From assembly GCA_023258775.1 (NCBI GenBank), contig JALQWJ010000109.1:1-5780 (forward strand): 5,780 nt of DNA. The letters run 5' to 3'. The position numbers and the translations under genes are program-made. Of the stretch, positions 1 through 5,780 are shown piece by piece; position 1 is the first letter of the stretch; each line of letters begins with the position of its first letter. Source of the DNA: Burkholderiaceae bacterium. Lineage in GTDB: Bacteria; Pseudomonadota; Gammaproteobacteria; Burkholderiales; Burkholderiaceae_E. The notes beneath the pieces were generated by a model, which worked only from the letters and a program-made list of their open reading frames with translations, was not told where the DNA came from and made no database searches.

Positions 1-2
1 GG

Positions 3-746
3 GCCTATGTGGCAATCGTAAGTCTTTACTGCCTCAGCTTTATCCTCACGCGACAGATTCTTCCGACAGTGAGCTCGCAGCAAAGCCCGGCAACAACCCA
101 TAGCGCTAAACAACTTAGTGCTGCCATCAGCGACCTGGGCACAGCCTTTCGTTATGTCTGGGATAAGCCCGTGCTACTTGGCGCCATGTGGCTCGCCTTT
201 TTGGTTAACCTGCTCGCCTTTCCCTTCTTTCTCGGTCTTTTGCCTTACGTCGCCAAGCATCAGTATGGCCTTGGCCAAGAAGGTTTGAGCACACTTGCCG
301 CAAGCTTTGCCTTTGGTGGCTTGATCGGCTCAGTTGCCCTGGGGTCAAACAAGCTTCCCATCGGCGCAGCGCGCGCCATGCTGCTCGCGGCCCTGCTATG
401 GTTTTTGATCGACTGCATCTTCGCCTTCAACCGCGAACTTCTGCTCGGAATTGCCCTGCTCACGATCGCTGGCCTTAGTTCCAGCCTTTGCTTAACCCCG
501 CTAGCTGCTGTCATGCTGCGAGGGACCGAGATCGCTTATAGGGGCCGTGTCATGGGCATGCGCATGCTTGCGATTTGGGGTTTGCCCATCGGGCTCTTGC
601 TAGCTGGACCTCTCATTGAACACTGGGGCTTTGAGGCGATCGCGTTCATTTACTCAGCGATAGGCTTAGCGCTCACCTTAGCGATGTGCGCTTACTGGCG
701 CAAAGACCTCTGGTCAACTCAGGCACTCTCTAATCGACCCGCTTAA
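3..746 (+). CDS. MFS transporter, C-terminal half (5' partial)
   Basis: The frame is open from the left edge, so the true start lies outside the window; the GTG at position 9 is an internal Val codon. The visible 247 residues are the C-terminal part of a 12-helix major facilitator. They show the end of one helix (about 1-18), a polar loop, then six hydrophobic segments near residues 57-83, 95-113, 121-141, 144-172, 186-206 and 211-232. Between the fourth and fifth of these is a cytoplasmic-type loop with RGTEIAYRGRVMGMRML, a Gly/Arg-rich signature I associate with the enterobactin-exporter-like MFS_3 group. The role is therefore inner-membrane, proton-coupled export of a small molecule; the substrate cannot be read. 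It ends in TAA 86 bases before dps with no convincing terminator between them. The family call is firm; the subgroup is from memory. Confidence 0.85.
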   Translation, partial: AYVAIVSLYCLSFILTRQILPTVSSQQSPATTHSAKQLSAAISDLGTAFRYVWDKPVLLGAMWLAFLVNLLAFPFFLGLLPYVAKHQYGLGQEGLSTLAASFAFGGLIGSVALGSNKLPIGAARAMLLAALLWFLIDCIFAFNRELLLGIALLTIAGLSSSLCLTPLAAVMLRGTEIAYRGRVMGMRMLAIWGLPIGLLLAGPLIEHWGFEAIAFIYSAIGLALTLAMCAYWRKDLWSTQALSNRPA

Positions 747-832
747 TAGATGCCATCGAAATAATTTGTTTTCCAGGCAAACAACTGGGAGGCAAGATAA
801 GCCCATTGCAACCAGAGTAAGGACAAAGCATC
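747..832 (+). promoter_or_regulatory. Intergenic region upstream of dps, with RBS
   Basis: This 86-base gap must hold any dps-specific promoter. A good Shine-Dalgarno TAAGGA lies at 818-823, nine bases before the ATG at 833, and it fixes the dps start. I find a possible -35-like TTGTTT at 766-771 but no well-spaced -10, and no recognisable OxyR or Fur box. The RBS is supported; the promoter is only assumed. Confidence 0.4.
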
Positions 833-1391
833 ATGGCTAAATCGAGCAAACTGAAGCGGGATTCAAGTACATCAGCATCTGACAAAACTATCAAGTCAGC
901 CCCGGGCCCTGAAGCTGGCTTTCCGATCAACATCGGCATTTCAGAGGACGATCTGAAAAAGTATCGCAAACGGACTATCGGCGTTTCTGGCCGACAGCTA
1001 TACCCTTTATATGCAAACCCACAATTTTCACTGGAATGTGAAGGGTCCGATGTTTAATACTTTGCACACGATGTTCATGCAGCAATACACTGAGCAATGG
1101 ACTGCGCTGGACCAGATTGCAGAACGTATCCGTGCACTTGGTTTTGCAGCACCCGGTACTTACGCTGAATATGCAAGGCTTGCATCAGTTAAGGAAGTCG
1201 AAGGCGTGCCCAGTGCAGATAACATGATTCGCATCCTGGTCAAGGCTCAGGAGACAACTGCCCGCACAGCCCGAAGTCTTTTCGCGTTGGTGGATAAAGC
1301 TGAGGACCAACCCACGGCGGATTTACTCACACAAAGGCTCGATGTCCATGAAAAAACCGCCTGGATGCTGAGAAGCCTTCTTGAAGATTAA
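833..1391 (+). pseudogene. dps: Dps family DNA-protection ferritin, frameshifted
   Basis: Two overlapping frames together encode one Dps protein. Frame one (from ATG 833) gives a Lys/Ser-rich N-terminal tail, typical of DNA-binding Dps tails, then INIGISEDDLK. The Dps sequence then continues in the next frame from 960 as SIANGLSAFLADSYTLYMQ. Dropping one A from the run at 956-960 restores a single 185-residue protein. In that model the dinuclear ferroxidase ligands are all present with the spacing of E. coli H51/H63/D78/E82: His66 (in NFHWNV), His78, Asp93 and Glu97. Intact Dps forms a 12-subunit cage that oxidises Fe(II) with peroxide, stores iron and coats DNA in stress. As written, the first frame stops at 1055-1057 after 74 residues, and the second has only an internal ATG at 1011 that lacks the start of helix A. 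This is either a real recent mutation or a single-base sequence error; the downstream reading frame shows no other damage. Confidence 0.9.
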
Positions 1392-1403
1392 GGCCAGTTT
1401 GCA

Positions 1404-3146
1404 ATGAGGCATCGGGTCTCATCGAGCGAGGGCCTGCAAGTCGTCTGGTTTAAGCGTGATCTTCGCATCGACGATCACGAGGCCCTCGAGCATGCGATAA
1501 GACAAGGCCCGGTACTAGCACTGATACTGATTGAGACGGCACTATGGCGAGCAAGCGGACTCGCCGCGCAACACTTTGACTTCGCACTTGAGTGTTACCA
1601 AGATTTACAGCTTGAAGTGGCCTCACTGGGCGCAGGCTTGAGCCTGATCACTTGCGATCGCGCGCAAGATGCCTTTGATTGGTTACACCAACAAGTTGGG
1701 CTTGCTTGCATTCACAGTCATATGGAAACCGGCGACGGCGCAAGCTATAAAAGAGATCTCGACATGCTCGAGTGGTGCAAGCGGCATAAGGTGCGCTGGT
1801 GTGAGTACCGGCAGTTTGGGGTCGTCCGAGGTCTGAAGCAGCGCAAGGCATGGGCGTCCCAGTGGGAGACTTTAATGCGTGTGCCGCGGGTCCAGTTTGA
1901 TCCGGTAAAGGCCGCTGAAGCACTTCGAGCCGGAAGAGCATTGCTACAAAGCGCGCTCATTCAAAGGCGGGAACACCATGTTGCTGAATCGGATGCGCCA
2001 TTTACTCAGTTCACACAACCAGATAACGGCAGACTACTATACATTCCATTACACAGCACGACGTTTTTTACCGCTGATGAACTCGTATCGTTAGAGCTCC
2101 CATCAGCCGATGCACTCGGTCTTAGCGCACTTCGACCGCCGCGTCGCCAACGAGGTGGATTGCGAGCAGCGAAGACGCAATTTTCAAGTTTTCTTGACAC
2201 CCGCAGTGCGCATTATCGTGGTGGCATCTCTTCACCGCTTAGTGCTCCAGAGGCTTGCTCGAGGCTATCGGTTTACTTGAGCTATGGTTGCATCAGCATG
2301 CGCGAATTGGTGCAAGAAACCCGATCCAAGCTTGAGGCCATCGGAGATCGATCGAATCGCCAATACAAAGGGCTCGAGGGTTTTTTAAGCCGATTGCACT
2401 GGCATTGCCACTTCATTCAAAAGCTTGAAACAGAACCCGAAATTGAGTTCTATAACATGCATCGAGGCTACGATGGCCTGCGTGAGTCTTATTTCGACCA
2501 GACCCGCTTTGAAGCCTTGAAGGCAGGGAAAACAGGATGGCCGATGGTTGATGCCTGCGTTCGCATGCTTGGCGATTGTGGATGGCTAAATTTTCGCATG
2601 AGGGCCATGTTGGTGTCGGTCGCAAGCTATCCGCTGTGGCTACATTGGCGCCAGGTGGGCCAATGGCTTGCACAAGGCTTTCTTGACTTCGAACCCGGGA
2701 TTCATTGGAGCCAGATGCAAATGCAGTCGGGTACGACCGGTATCAATACAACCAGGGTTTACAACCCGATCAAGCAAGCCCATGAACACGACCCTCTGGG
2801 TATCTTTGTTCGCCGCTGGCTGCCCGCCATACGTTCGGTACCCGAGCAATTTGTCTTCGAGCCTTGGTTAGCTCCTGCTCGCTATCGTCAATCAGCAAGC
2901 GAACCCATCATCGATCCAATTGTTGATCTCGCACGCGCAACCCGGGAGGCTAAAGCCAAAGTACATGCTTTAAGAGCCGAGTCGAGCGTGATTGCGCAAA
3001 CCCAATCAGTGCTTCGAAAACACGCCTCTGCCATGCGAAGCCAGGAGCGTTATCTCCCGAGCCGTAAGGGCAGCATTGCTCAACATGCTGTGCACGGAAA
3101 AAAGGGAGAAAACCTTTCAAATCAATTAAGCTTCGACTTTGAATAG
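1404..3146 (+). CDS. Cryptochrome/photolyase family FAD-binding protein
   Basis: A 580-residue flavoprotein with standard photolyase layout. An N-terminal alpha/beta antenna domain begins with VVWFKRDLRIDDHEAL (13-28). A variable linker spans about 170-255, and an all-helical FAD domain covers about 258-488. FAD-domain landmarks are SRLSVYLSYGCIS (286-298), SRLHWHCHF (329-337, Trp333 aligning with E. coli Trp277), GKTGWPMVDACVRML (375-389), GWLNFRMR (393-400), the W415 region, and HDPLGIFVRRWLP (462-474). Photolyases use blue light and reduced FAD to split pyrimidine dimers; cryptochromes use the same fold for signalling. The segment FEPGIHWSQMQM (429-440) differs from classical CPD photolyases, so repair activity is not certain. 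A tail of about 90 residues rich in Arg, Lys, Ser and Ala follows and ends in QLSFDFE. The start lies 12 bases after the dps stop; AAGG at 1390-1393 can serve as RBS. Probably cotranscribed with dps. The family is certain; the subclass is open. Confidence 0.92.
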   Translation: MRHRVSSSEGLQVVWFKRDLRIDDHEALEHAIRQGPVLALILIETALWRASGLAAQHFDFALECYQDLQLEVASLGAGLSLITCDRAQDAFDWLHQQVGLACIHSHMETGDGASYKRDLDMLEWCKRHKVRWCEYRQFGVVRGLKQRKAWASQWETLMRVPRVQFDPVKAAEALRAGRALLQSALIQRREHHVAESDAPFTQFTQPDNGRLLYIPLHSTTFFTADELVSLELPSADALGLSALRPPRRQRGGLRAAKTQFSSFLDTRSAHYRGGISSPLSAPEACSRLSVYLSYGCISMRELVQETRSKLEAIGDRSNRQYKGLEGFLSRLHWHCHFIQKLETEPEIEFYNMHRGYDGLRESYFDQTRFEALKAGKTGWPMVDACVRMLGDCGWLNFRMRAMLVSVASYPLWLHWRQVGQWLAQGFLDFEPGIHWSQMQMQSGTTGINTTRVYNPIKQAHEHDPLGIFVRRWLPAIRSVPEQFVFEPWLAPARYRQSASEPIIDPIVDLARATREAKAKVHALRAESSVIAQTQSVLRKHASAMRSQERYLPSRKGSIAQHAVHGKKGENLSNQLSFDFE

Positions 3147-3805
3147 GGATCGACGATACTGGCAGTTTCAGCCCAGCCAATCGATTGTTCGCTTAGGACT
3201 TCAAGCGACTGATCCTCAAGTAGGTTCACACCGGGCTTGCGATCGATCCAATCGGCGAGTTTGTGGTCTCGAGCCCGCAAACAAGCTTTGATTTGCGGCT
3301 CTAGGCATGCCAGCAAGGACTCGAGCCACAATCCAACCAGGATGGGGTCTTGCATGGATCGATCCAGACGCTCACAGACACGCCAGGCATCAACCCATCG
3401 ACGCTCAGTCCGGATTCGCCACTTCTTAAAATGCTGCCAGGTTTGCGTTGCGGGCATCCAGGTCTCACCGGTGACCCATCGGTTCACACTAAAGAGCCGA
3501 TGCGGCCAGCCATGCCAATTTAAAGCCAGTGCAAGCAAATGCACATCTTCAGGTTGATGATGCTGAAAAAAATGAAAATGCCCTGCTTCGACTTGCTTTG
3601 CATCATGGCGATGAAAAAAACAGAGGCTCTTCTCGTTTTTAGATTTTAAATCGAGTTCTGGAAAATGTAGCTGCTCATCGCGGAGACTTCGATGCGTAGC
3701 GCGATTGATGCCAAGTGCCCCTAAAACGCCATGCTTTGGATATCGTAAGCGTAAGACCTCCTCGCATTGCTGCCAGCGCCGTAAATGCAATCGGATCGTG
3801 TTCAT
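3122..3805 (-). CDS. Uncharacterised protein, probably DUF6969-like
   Basis: A 227-residue soluble protein with no signal peptide or membrane helix. The central block holds FFHRHDA (63-69), EAGHFHFF (73-80), then LALNWHGWPHRLFSVNRW and VTGETW (to residue 116). From memory this resembles the proteobacterial DUF6969 family, whose members share an H-x-H, GHFH, and NRWVTGE core; no function is established. The clustered histidines (65, 67, 76, 78) could bind metal, which is inference. The C-terminal half is helical, rich in Trp, Arg and Leu. I chose ATG at 3803-3805; a GTG at 3827-3829 would add eight residues. Neither has a clear Shine-Dalgarno, so the start is uncertain and translation may be weak or coupled. 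Its last 25 bases overlap the 3' end of the photolyase gene tail-to-tail. It could be the distal gene of a unit beginning with the small Cys-rich ORF at 3981-4130. Confidence 0.75.
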   Translation of the reverse strand: MNTIRLHLRRWQQCEEVLRLRYPKHGVLGALGINRATHRSLRDEQLHFPELDLKSKNEKSLCFFHRHDAKQVEAGHFHFFQHHQPEDVHLLALALNWHGWPHRLFSVNRWVTGETWMPATQTWQHFKKWRIRTERRWVDAWRVCERLDRSMQDPILVGLWLESLLACLEPQIKACLRARDHKLADWIDRKPGVNLLEDQSLEVLSEQSIGWAETASIVDPYSKSKLN

Positions 3806-3846
3806 CGGTGTGTCGCGCAAAGTGAGCACATTTCAATGCAGTGGGG

Positions 3847-3876
3847 GGGTGTTGCAAGGCGTTCCCTGCAACACCC
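3847..3876. repeat. Perfect 10-bp inverted repeat (hairpin or operator)
   Basis: GGGTGTTGCA at 3847-3856 is exactly complementary to TGCAACACCC at 3867-3876. The 10-base loop can extend the stem by two more G-C pairs after an A/C mismatch, leaving a CGTT loop. It lies about 40 bases upstream of the 3805 start codon and about 105 bases downstream of the small Cys-rich ORF, on the minus strand. There is no T-run on either side; in the minus direction it is followed by a run of C. It is therefore not a classical intrinsic terminator. An operator or a leader hairpin for the minus-strand gene is possible. The structure is directly seen; the role is unknown. Confidence 0.55.
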
Positions 3877-3980
3877 GAAGCCCGTATGACCGGACCGACA
3901 TGAGCGATAAAGCCAATGTCCTCAGCAGTGTTGGCCTCTTCAAGGGCCAAAGCTGTGCAATTTCTTGCGCAGCGCCGCCA
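3877..3980. other. Intergenic stretch between two minus-strand genes
   Basis: Apart from the hairpin to its left, I see only a short stem, TTGGCC at 3931-3936 pairing with GGCCAA at 3945-3950. It could mark the end of the small Cys-rich transcript but lacks a T-run. The open frames crossing this stretch have no recognisable domain, no good RBS and conflict with the neighbouring genes. Confidence 0.4.
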
Positions 3981-4130
3981 TTACTTCTTAGCGCACTTAC
4001 CGTCCTTCTTGGCGCACTTGGCCTGTTCCTTATTGGACCCGCATTTCTTGCCGCAGGCTTTAACTGCGGGCGCTGCAATCAGTGCAGACGAAGCGAGCGC
4101 CATGGCCAAAAGAGCTTTGCGATGTTTCAC
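3981..4130 (-). CDS. Small exported Cys/Lys-rich peptide (49 aa)
   Basis: A short ORF starting at GTG (4128-4130) and ending in TAA. It encodes a positively charged start (MKHRK), a hydrophobic stretch ALLAMALASSALIAAP (residues 6-21), and AVKA, where signal peptidase I could cut. The mature part would be about 24 residues: four Cys (26, 30, 39, 46), nine Lys, and Gly/Ala/Asn filler, with motifs CGKKC and KCAKKDGKCAKK. Exceptionally strong initiation is indicated by a Shine-Dalgarno matching about 14 bases of the 16S 3' end, six bases from GGAGG to the GTG. The Cys spacing recalls small exported metal-binding or bufferin/HvfA-like peptides. No DUF692 or other maturation partner is in the window, so that is only a possibility. 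A lipoprotein is less likely because Lys precedes Ala-Cys. It is divergent from the SDR gene and may lead the transcript that continues into 3805-3122. I do not recognise the family. Confidence 0.75.
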   Translation of the reverse strand: MKHRKALLAMALASSALIAAPAVKACGKKCGSNKEQAKCAKKDGKCAKK

Positions 4131-4131
4131 A

Positions 4132-4145
4132 GATCACCTCCTTTC
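4132..4145 (-). promoter_or_regulatory. Extended Shine-Dalgarno of the small peptide gene
   Basis: On the minus strand the bases before the GTG read GAAAGGAGGTGATC. Their complement, GATCACCTCCTTTC, is the conserved end of bacterial 16S rRNA (GGATCACCTCCTTTCT in many Betaproteobacteria). Spacing from GGAGG to the start codon is six bases, so it is well placed for initiation. Most genes show only 4-6 such bases; this one decides the GTG start and argues strongly that the ORF is translated. Confidence 0.85.
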
Positions 4146-4206
4146 CTTGTTGAACGAACCCTCATCGTAGCGCAAGCCAGGCCCGTATGGTAAGAAAGCA
4201 AATCTT
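4146..4206. promoter_or_regulatory. Divergent promoter region between the small peptide and SDR genes
   Basis: The two genes start back to back, so both promoters must lie in or near this short stretch. On the minus strand a weak pair is visible: TTACCA (complement of 4188-4193) and TACGAT (complement of 4164-4169), separated by 18 bases. No convincing pair is seen for the plus strand. Promoter placement is tentative. Confidence 0.3.
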
Positions 4207-4212
4207 TAAGGA
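4207..4212 (+). promoter_or_regulatory. RBS that sets the SDR start
   Basis: TAAGGA lies seven bases before the ATG at 4220. It is only one base from the ATG at 4214 and too far from the ATG at 4232, so 4220 is the preferred start over these and over the upstream GTG-type start near 4187. Confidence 0.65.
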
Positions 4213-4219
4213 AATGCTT

Positions 4220-4978
4220 ATGAAGCGCTTGATGAATAAGGTTGTCGTTGTGACGGGTGCAGCCTCAGGTATCGGACTCGCATCGGCTAGAGCCTGTCAT
4301 GGCGAAGGCGCAATTGTTGTGCTTACCGATATTGACGCCGACGCCGGCAAGTTTGCGTCTCGCTCAATGCCATCGAGCGAGTTTATTGCGCTGGACAGCA
4401 GCAACGATATTGCCTGGGATAGCGTATTGGATAGCGTGCTTGACCGTTATGGGCGAATTGACGCACTTGTTAATAATGCTGGCATTGGGATTCGCAAAGG
4501 GATTGTGGAAACCACCAACGAGGACTGGCATCGAATGATGAGCGTAAATCTCAGCGGCGTATTCTTCGGCATGCGTGCTGTCATTGCGAGGATGCGCGAT
4601 CACGGGGGCGGCAGTGTGATCAATATGAGTTCTATAGCAGGTAAAATAGGTCTCCCCTTGAGCCCTGCATACTGTGCATCAAAAGGTGGTGTTACGCTTT
4701 TAACTAAATCAGCAGCACTTGAGTGTGCCGAAAAAGGATGGCGAATCCGCGTGAATTCGATCCATCCAGGCTTTATTGATACCCCACTGGTTCAAGCTGC
4801 TGTCAAGCACATGCCCGACCCCACTTGGGGACTACAAGGTCTCATTGCAAAACATCCAATCGGCCGCCTTGGGCAGCCTCAGGATATAGCACAGGGCGTT
4901 GTCTTTCTTGCAAGCGATGAGTCCTCATTCATGACAGGTGCTGAGCTCGTGATAGATGGTGGGTATACTGCTCGTTAG
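4220..4978 (+). CDS. Short-chain dehydrogenase/reductase (classical SDR)
   Basis: A 252-residue cytosolic NAD(P)-dependent oxidoreductase of the usual classical-SDR length. The sequence shows the nucleotide-binding TGAASGIG (12-19), Asp37 at the end of the second strand (favours NAD(H) over NADP(H)), NNAG (85-88), the tetrad residues Asn110, Ser138, Tyr151 and Lys155 (YCASK), and the HPGFIDTP segment (182-189) after the sixth strand. The C-terminus has the common FMTGAELVIDGGYTAR ending. All catalytic residues are present, so an active alcohol/ketone dehydrogenase is expected. The HPGFIDTP stretch recalls cyclopentanol/hydroxysteroid-type members, but the substrate cannot be assigned. The neighbours give no pathway clue: it is divergent from the small Cys-rich peptide gene and converges with the patatin gene, 44 bases away. 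A near-perfect 12-base tandem repeat encodes DSVLDSVLD (67-75), in a helix where such sequence is normal. Confidence 0.93.
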   Translation: MKRLMNKVVVVTGAASGIGLASARACHGEGAIVVLTDIDADAGKFASRSMPSSEFIALDSSNDIAWDSVLDSVLDRYGRIDALVNNAGIGIRKGIVETTNEDWHRMMSVNLSGVFFGMRAVIARMRDHGGGSVINMSSIAGKIGLPLSPAYCASKGGVTLLTKSAALECAEKGWRIRVNSIHPGFIDTPLVQAAVKHMPDPTWGLQGLIAKHPIGRLGQPQDIAQGVVFLASDESSFMTGAELVIDGGYTAR

Positions 4979-5022
4979 GCATCGCGCAGCAAAGCAGCGT
5001 GAGGCCTGTTTGATCGCGCGGC
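4979..5022. other. Convergent intergenic gap, no clear terminator
   Basis: A short AGGCC/GGCCT pair (5002-5006 with 5020-5024) is the only dyad; it has a 13-base loop and no T-run downstream. I would not call it a terminator. Confidence 0.3.
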
Positions 5023-5780
5023 CTATAAAAACTCCTTCCTCAAGTCAACCGATGAGCGCACTCCCAGGTGTTCGAAATTTGCTTCGAGCCATGCAGAAGC
5101 AAACGCTCTACCACGATCACGCAGCATGCTTAAAAACTCCCAATCAGAGGAAAGCTTGCTTGACACCGACAAATCGGACATCGCAGTATCAGAACGTATG
5201 GAGTGCATCAACACATATTTCATCTTATGTTTGAACTCGTCCTTGATCCAACCCTCGTCCATCAGCTTTTGCACAAAGAACACGGCTCTCAGTTCTTTTA
5301 TCAAAGACGCGTTAAAACTTATCTCATTAATTCGATTTGAGATTTCTTCCGCAGTGGTTGGGAGCTCCGTCCGCTCAATCGGATTAATATGAACAATCAC
5401 CACATCGCGGGACTGCGTATGGTAGAAGAGCGGATAAAGCACCGGGTTACCCATCCAACCGCCATCCCAATAGTGCTCGCCTTCGATCTCAACTGCGTGA
5501 AATAATTGTGGAAGGCAGGCCGAGGCAAGCACCATATCGGAGGTGATCGACTCGTCTTGCCCAAAGACTTTGACTTTGCCCGTCCGCACATTGGTCGCTG
5601 CCAAAAACAACTTGACGGCACTACGTTTGCCAAGACGATCAAAATCAACTTCGCTCTCGATGACCTCGCGAAGCGGATTGAAATTTCCCGGATTGAGTTG
5701 ATAGGGCGAAAAATTATGCGTAAGCGCCTTAAAGAAATGACTGGCCAAGGGTGGGTGCTTAAACTTAGGCCCGTATAAAA
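5023..5780 (-). CDS. Patatin-like phospholipase, C-terminal part (5' partial)
   Basis: The reading frame is open to the right edge of the window, so the true start and the G-x-S-x-G nucleophile motif are outside. The 251 visible residues contain the second catalytic element, Asp-Gly-Gly (codons 5458-5466) within HYWDGGWMGNP, preceded by the family's LFLAATNVRTG and ASACLPQLFHAVEIEG stretches. Patatin-type enzymes hydrolyse lipid acyl esters with a Ser-Asp dyad. After the DGG come IVHINPIERTELP and a helical C-terminal region with EISNRINEISFNASL. I associate that region with the DUF3734-type extension of bacterial patatins. It ends in RKEFL and TAG, converging with the SDR gene. No signal sequence can be judged because the N-terminus is missing. 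Substrate and location (membrane lipid turnover or storage granules) are unknown. Confidence 0.88.
   Translation of the reverse strand, partial: LYGPKFKHPPLASHFFKALTHNFSPYQLNPGNFNPLREVIESEVDFDRLGKRSAVKLFLAATNVRTGKVKVFGQDESITSDMVLASACLPQLFHAVEIEGEHYWDGGWMGNPVLYPLFYHTQSRDVVIVHINPIERTELPTTAEEISNRINEISFNASLIKELRAVFFVQKLMDEGWIKDEFKHKMKYVLMHSIRSDTAMSDLSVSSKLSSDWEFLSMLRDRGRAFASAWLEANFEHLGVRSSVDLRKEFL

Noticed and set aside
956..962. Programmed -1 slippery site at AAAAAG in dps
   Set aside because: The A_AAA_AAG heptamer is not present in the reading frame, and the shift needed is +1, not -1; five A residues are also too few for transcriptional slippage.
1404..3146. NewPHL or FeS-type (CryB-like) photolyase
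   Set aside because: The protein keeps the N-terminal antenna domain, unlike the inverted-topology NewPHL group, and I see no iron-sulfur Cys pattern around the FAD domain.
3675..3950. Minus-strand open frame crossing the intergenic stretch and the DUF6969-like gene
   Set aside because: It starts at TTG without an RBS, has no recognisable domain and overlaps most of the 5' part of a better-supported gene.
4131..4147. Fragment of a 16S rRNA gene 3' end
   Set aside because: The match stops after about 14 bases and sits exactly at SD distance from a GTG start on the other strand; no other rRNA sequence is nearby.
3705..4193. Plus-strand open frame of 162 codons
   Set aside because: It is antisense to the small Cys-rich ORF and to the start of the 3122-3805 gene, with Arg/Cys/Ser-rich composition typical of a shadow frame.
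4428..4451. 12-base tandem near-repeat in the SDR gene
   Set aside because: It encodes DSVLDSVLD in a helix where such residues are usual in the family, and the length of the protein is normal.
4179..5776. Direct repeat AGGCCCGTAT (4179-4188 and 5767-5776)
   Set aside because: Ten bases with one copy inside patatin coding sequence and no flanking similarity; most likely chance.

Overview
The window reads as ordinary Gram-negative chromosome of moderate GC content. The closest resemblance I can recall for the Dps, patatin and MFS proteins is to Burkholderiales (Betaproteobacteria). That assignment is inference from remembered family sequences, not from a search. I see no rRNA, tRNA, IS element, integrase or CRISPR array.

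Left part, + strand. The C-terminal half of an MFS exporter runs in from the left edge (3-746). A Dps ferritin-like gene follows (833-1391), broken by one extra base in an A-run at 956-960. Twelve bases later comes a full-length photolyase/cryptochrome-family flavoprotein (1404-3146). The dps-photolyase pair looks like one transcription unit for DNA protection (iron/peroxide detoxification and DNA coating) and light-driven repair or sensing. The photolyase-like protein is divergent at its flavin site and ends in a peptide resembling a sliding-clamp binding motif.

Middle part, - strand. A gene of a poorly known family (probably DUF6969-like, 3122-3805) converges on the photolyase gene and overlaps its 3' end. 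Upstream of it on the same strand is a short ORF (3981-4130) encoding a 49-residue exported peptide rich in Cys and Lys. It has a GTG start and a Shine-Dalgarno that matches about 14 bases of the 16S rRNA 3' end. This is the most likely overlooked gene here. A 10-bp perfect inverted repeat (3847-3876) lies between the two.

Right part. A classical SDR oxidoreductase (4220-4978, +) is divergent from the small peptide gene. It converges with a patatin-like phospholipase (5023-5780, -) whose N-terminal half, including the nucleophile serine, lies beyond the right edge.

The clearest points of interest are the small Cys/Lys peptide with its extreme Shine-Dalgarno, the dps frameshift, and the unusual photolyase. 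I do not see a defence, secretion or biosynthetic system.
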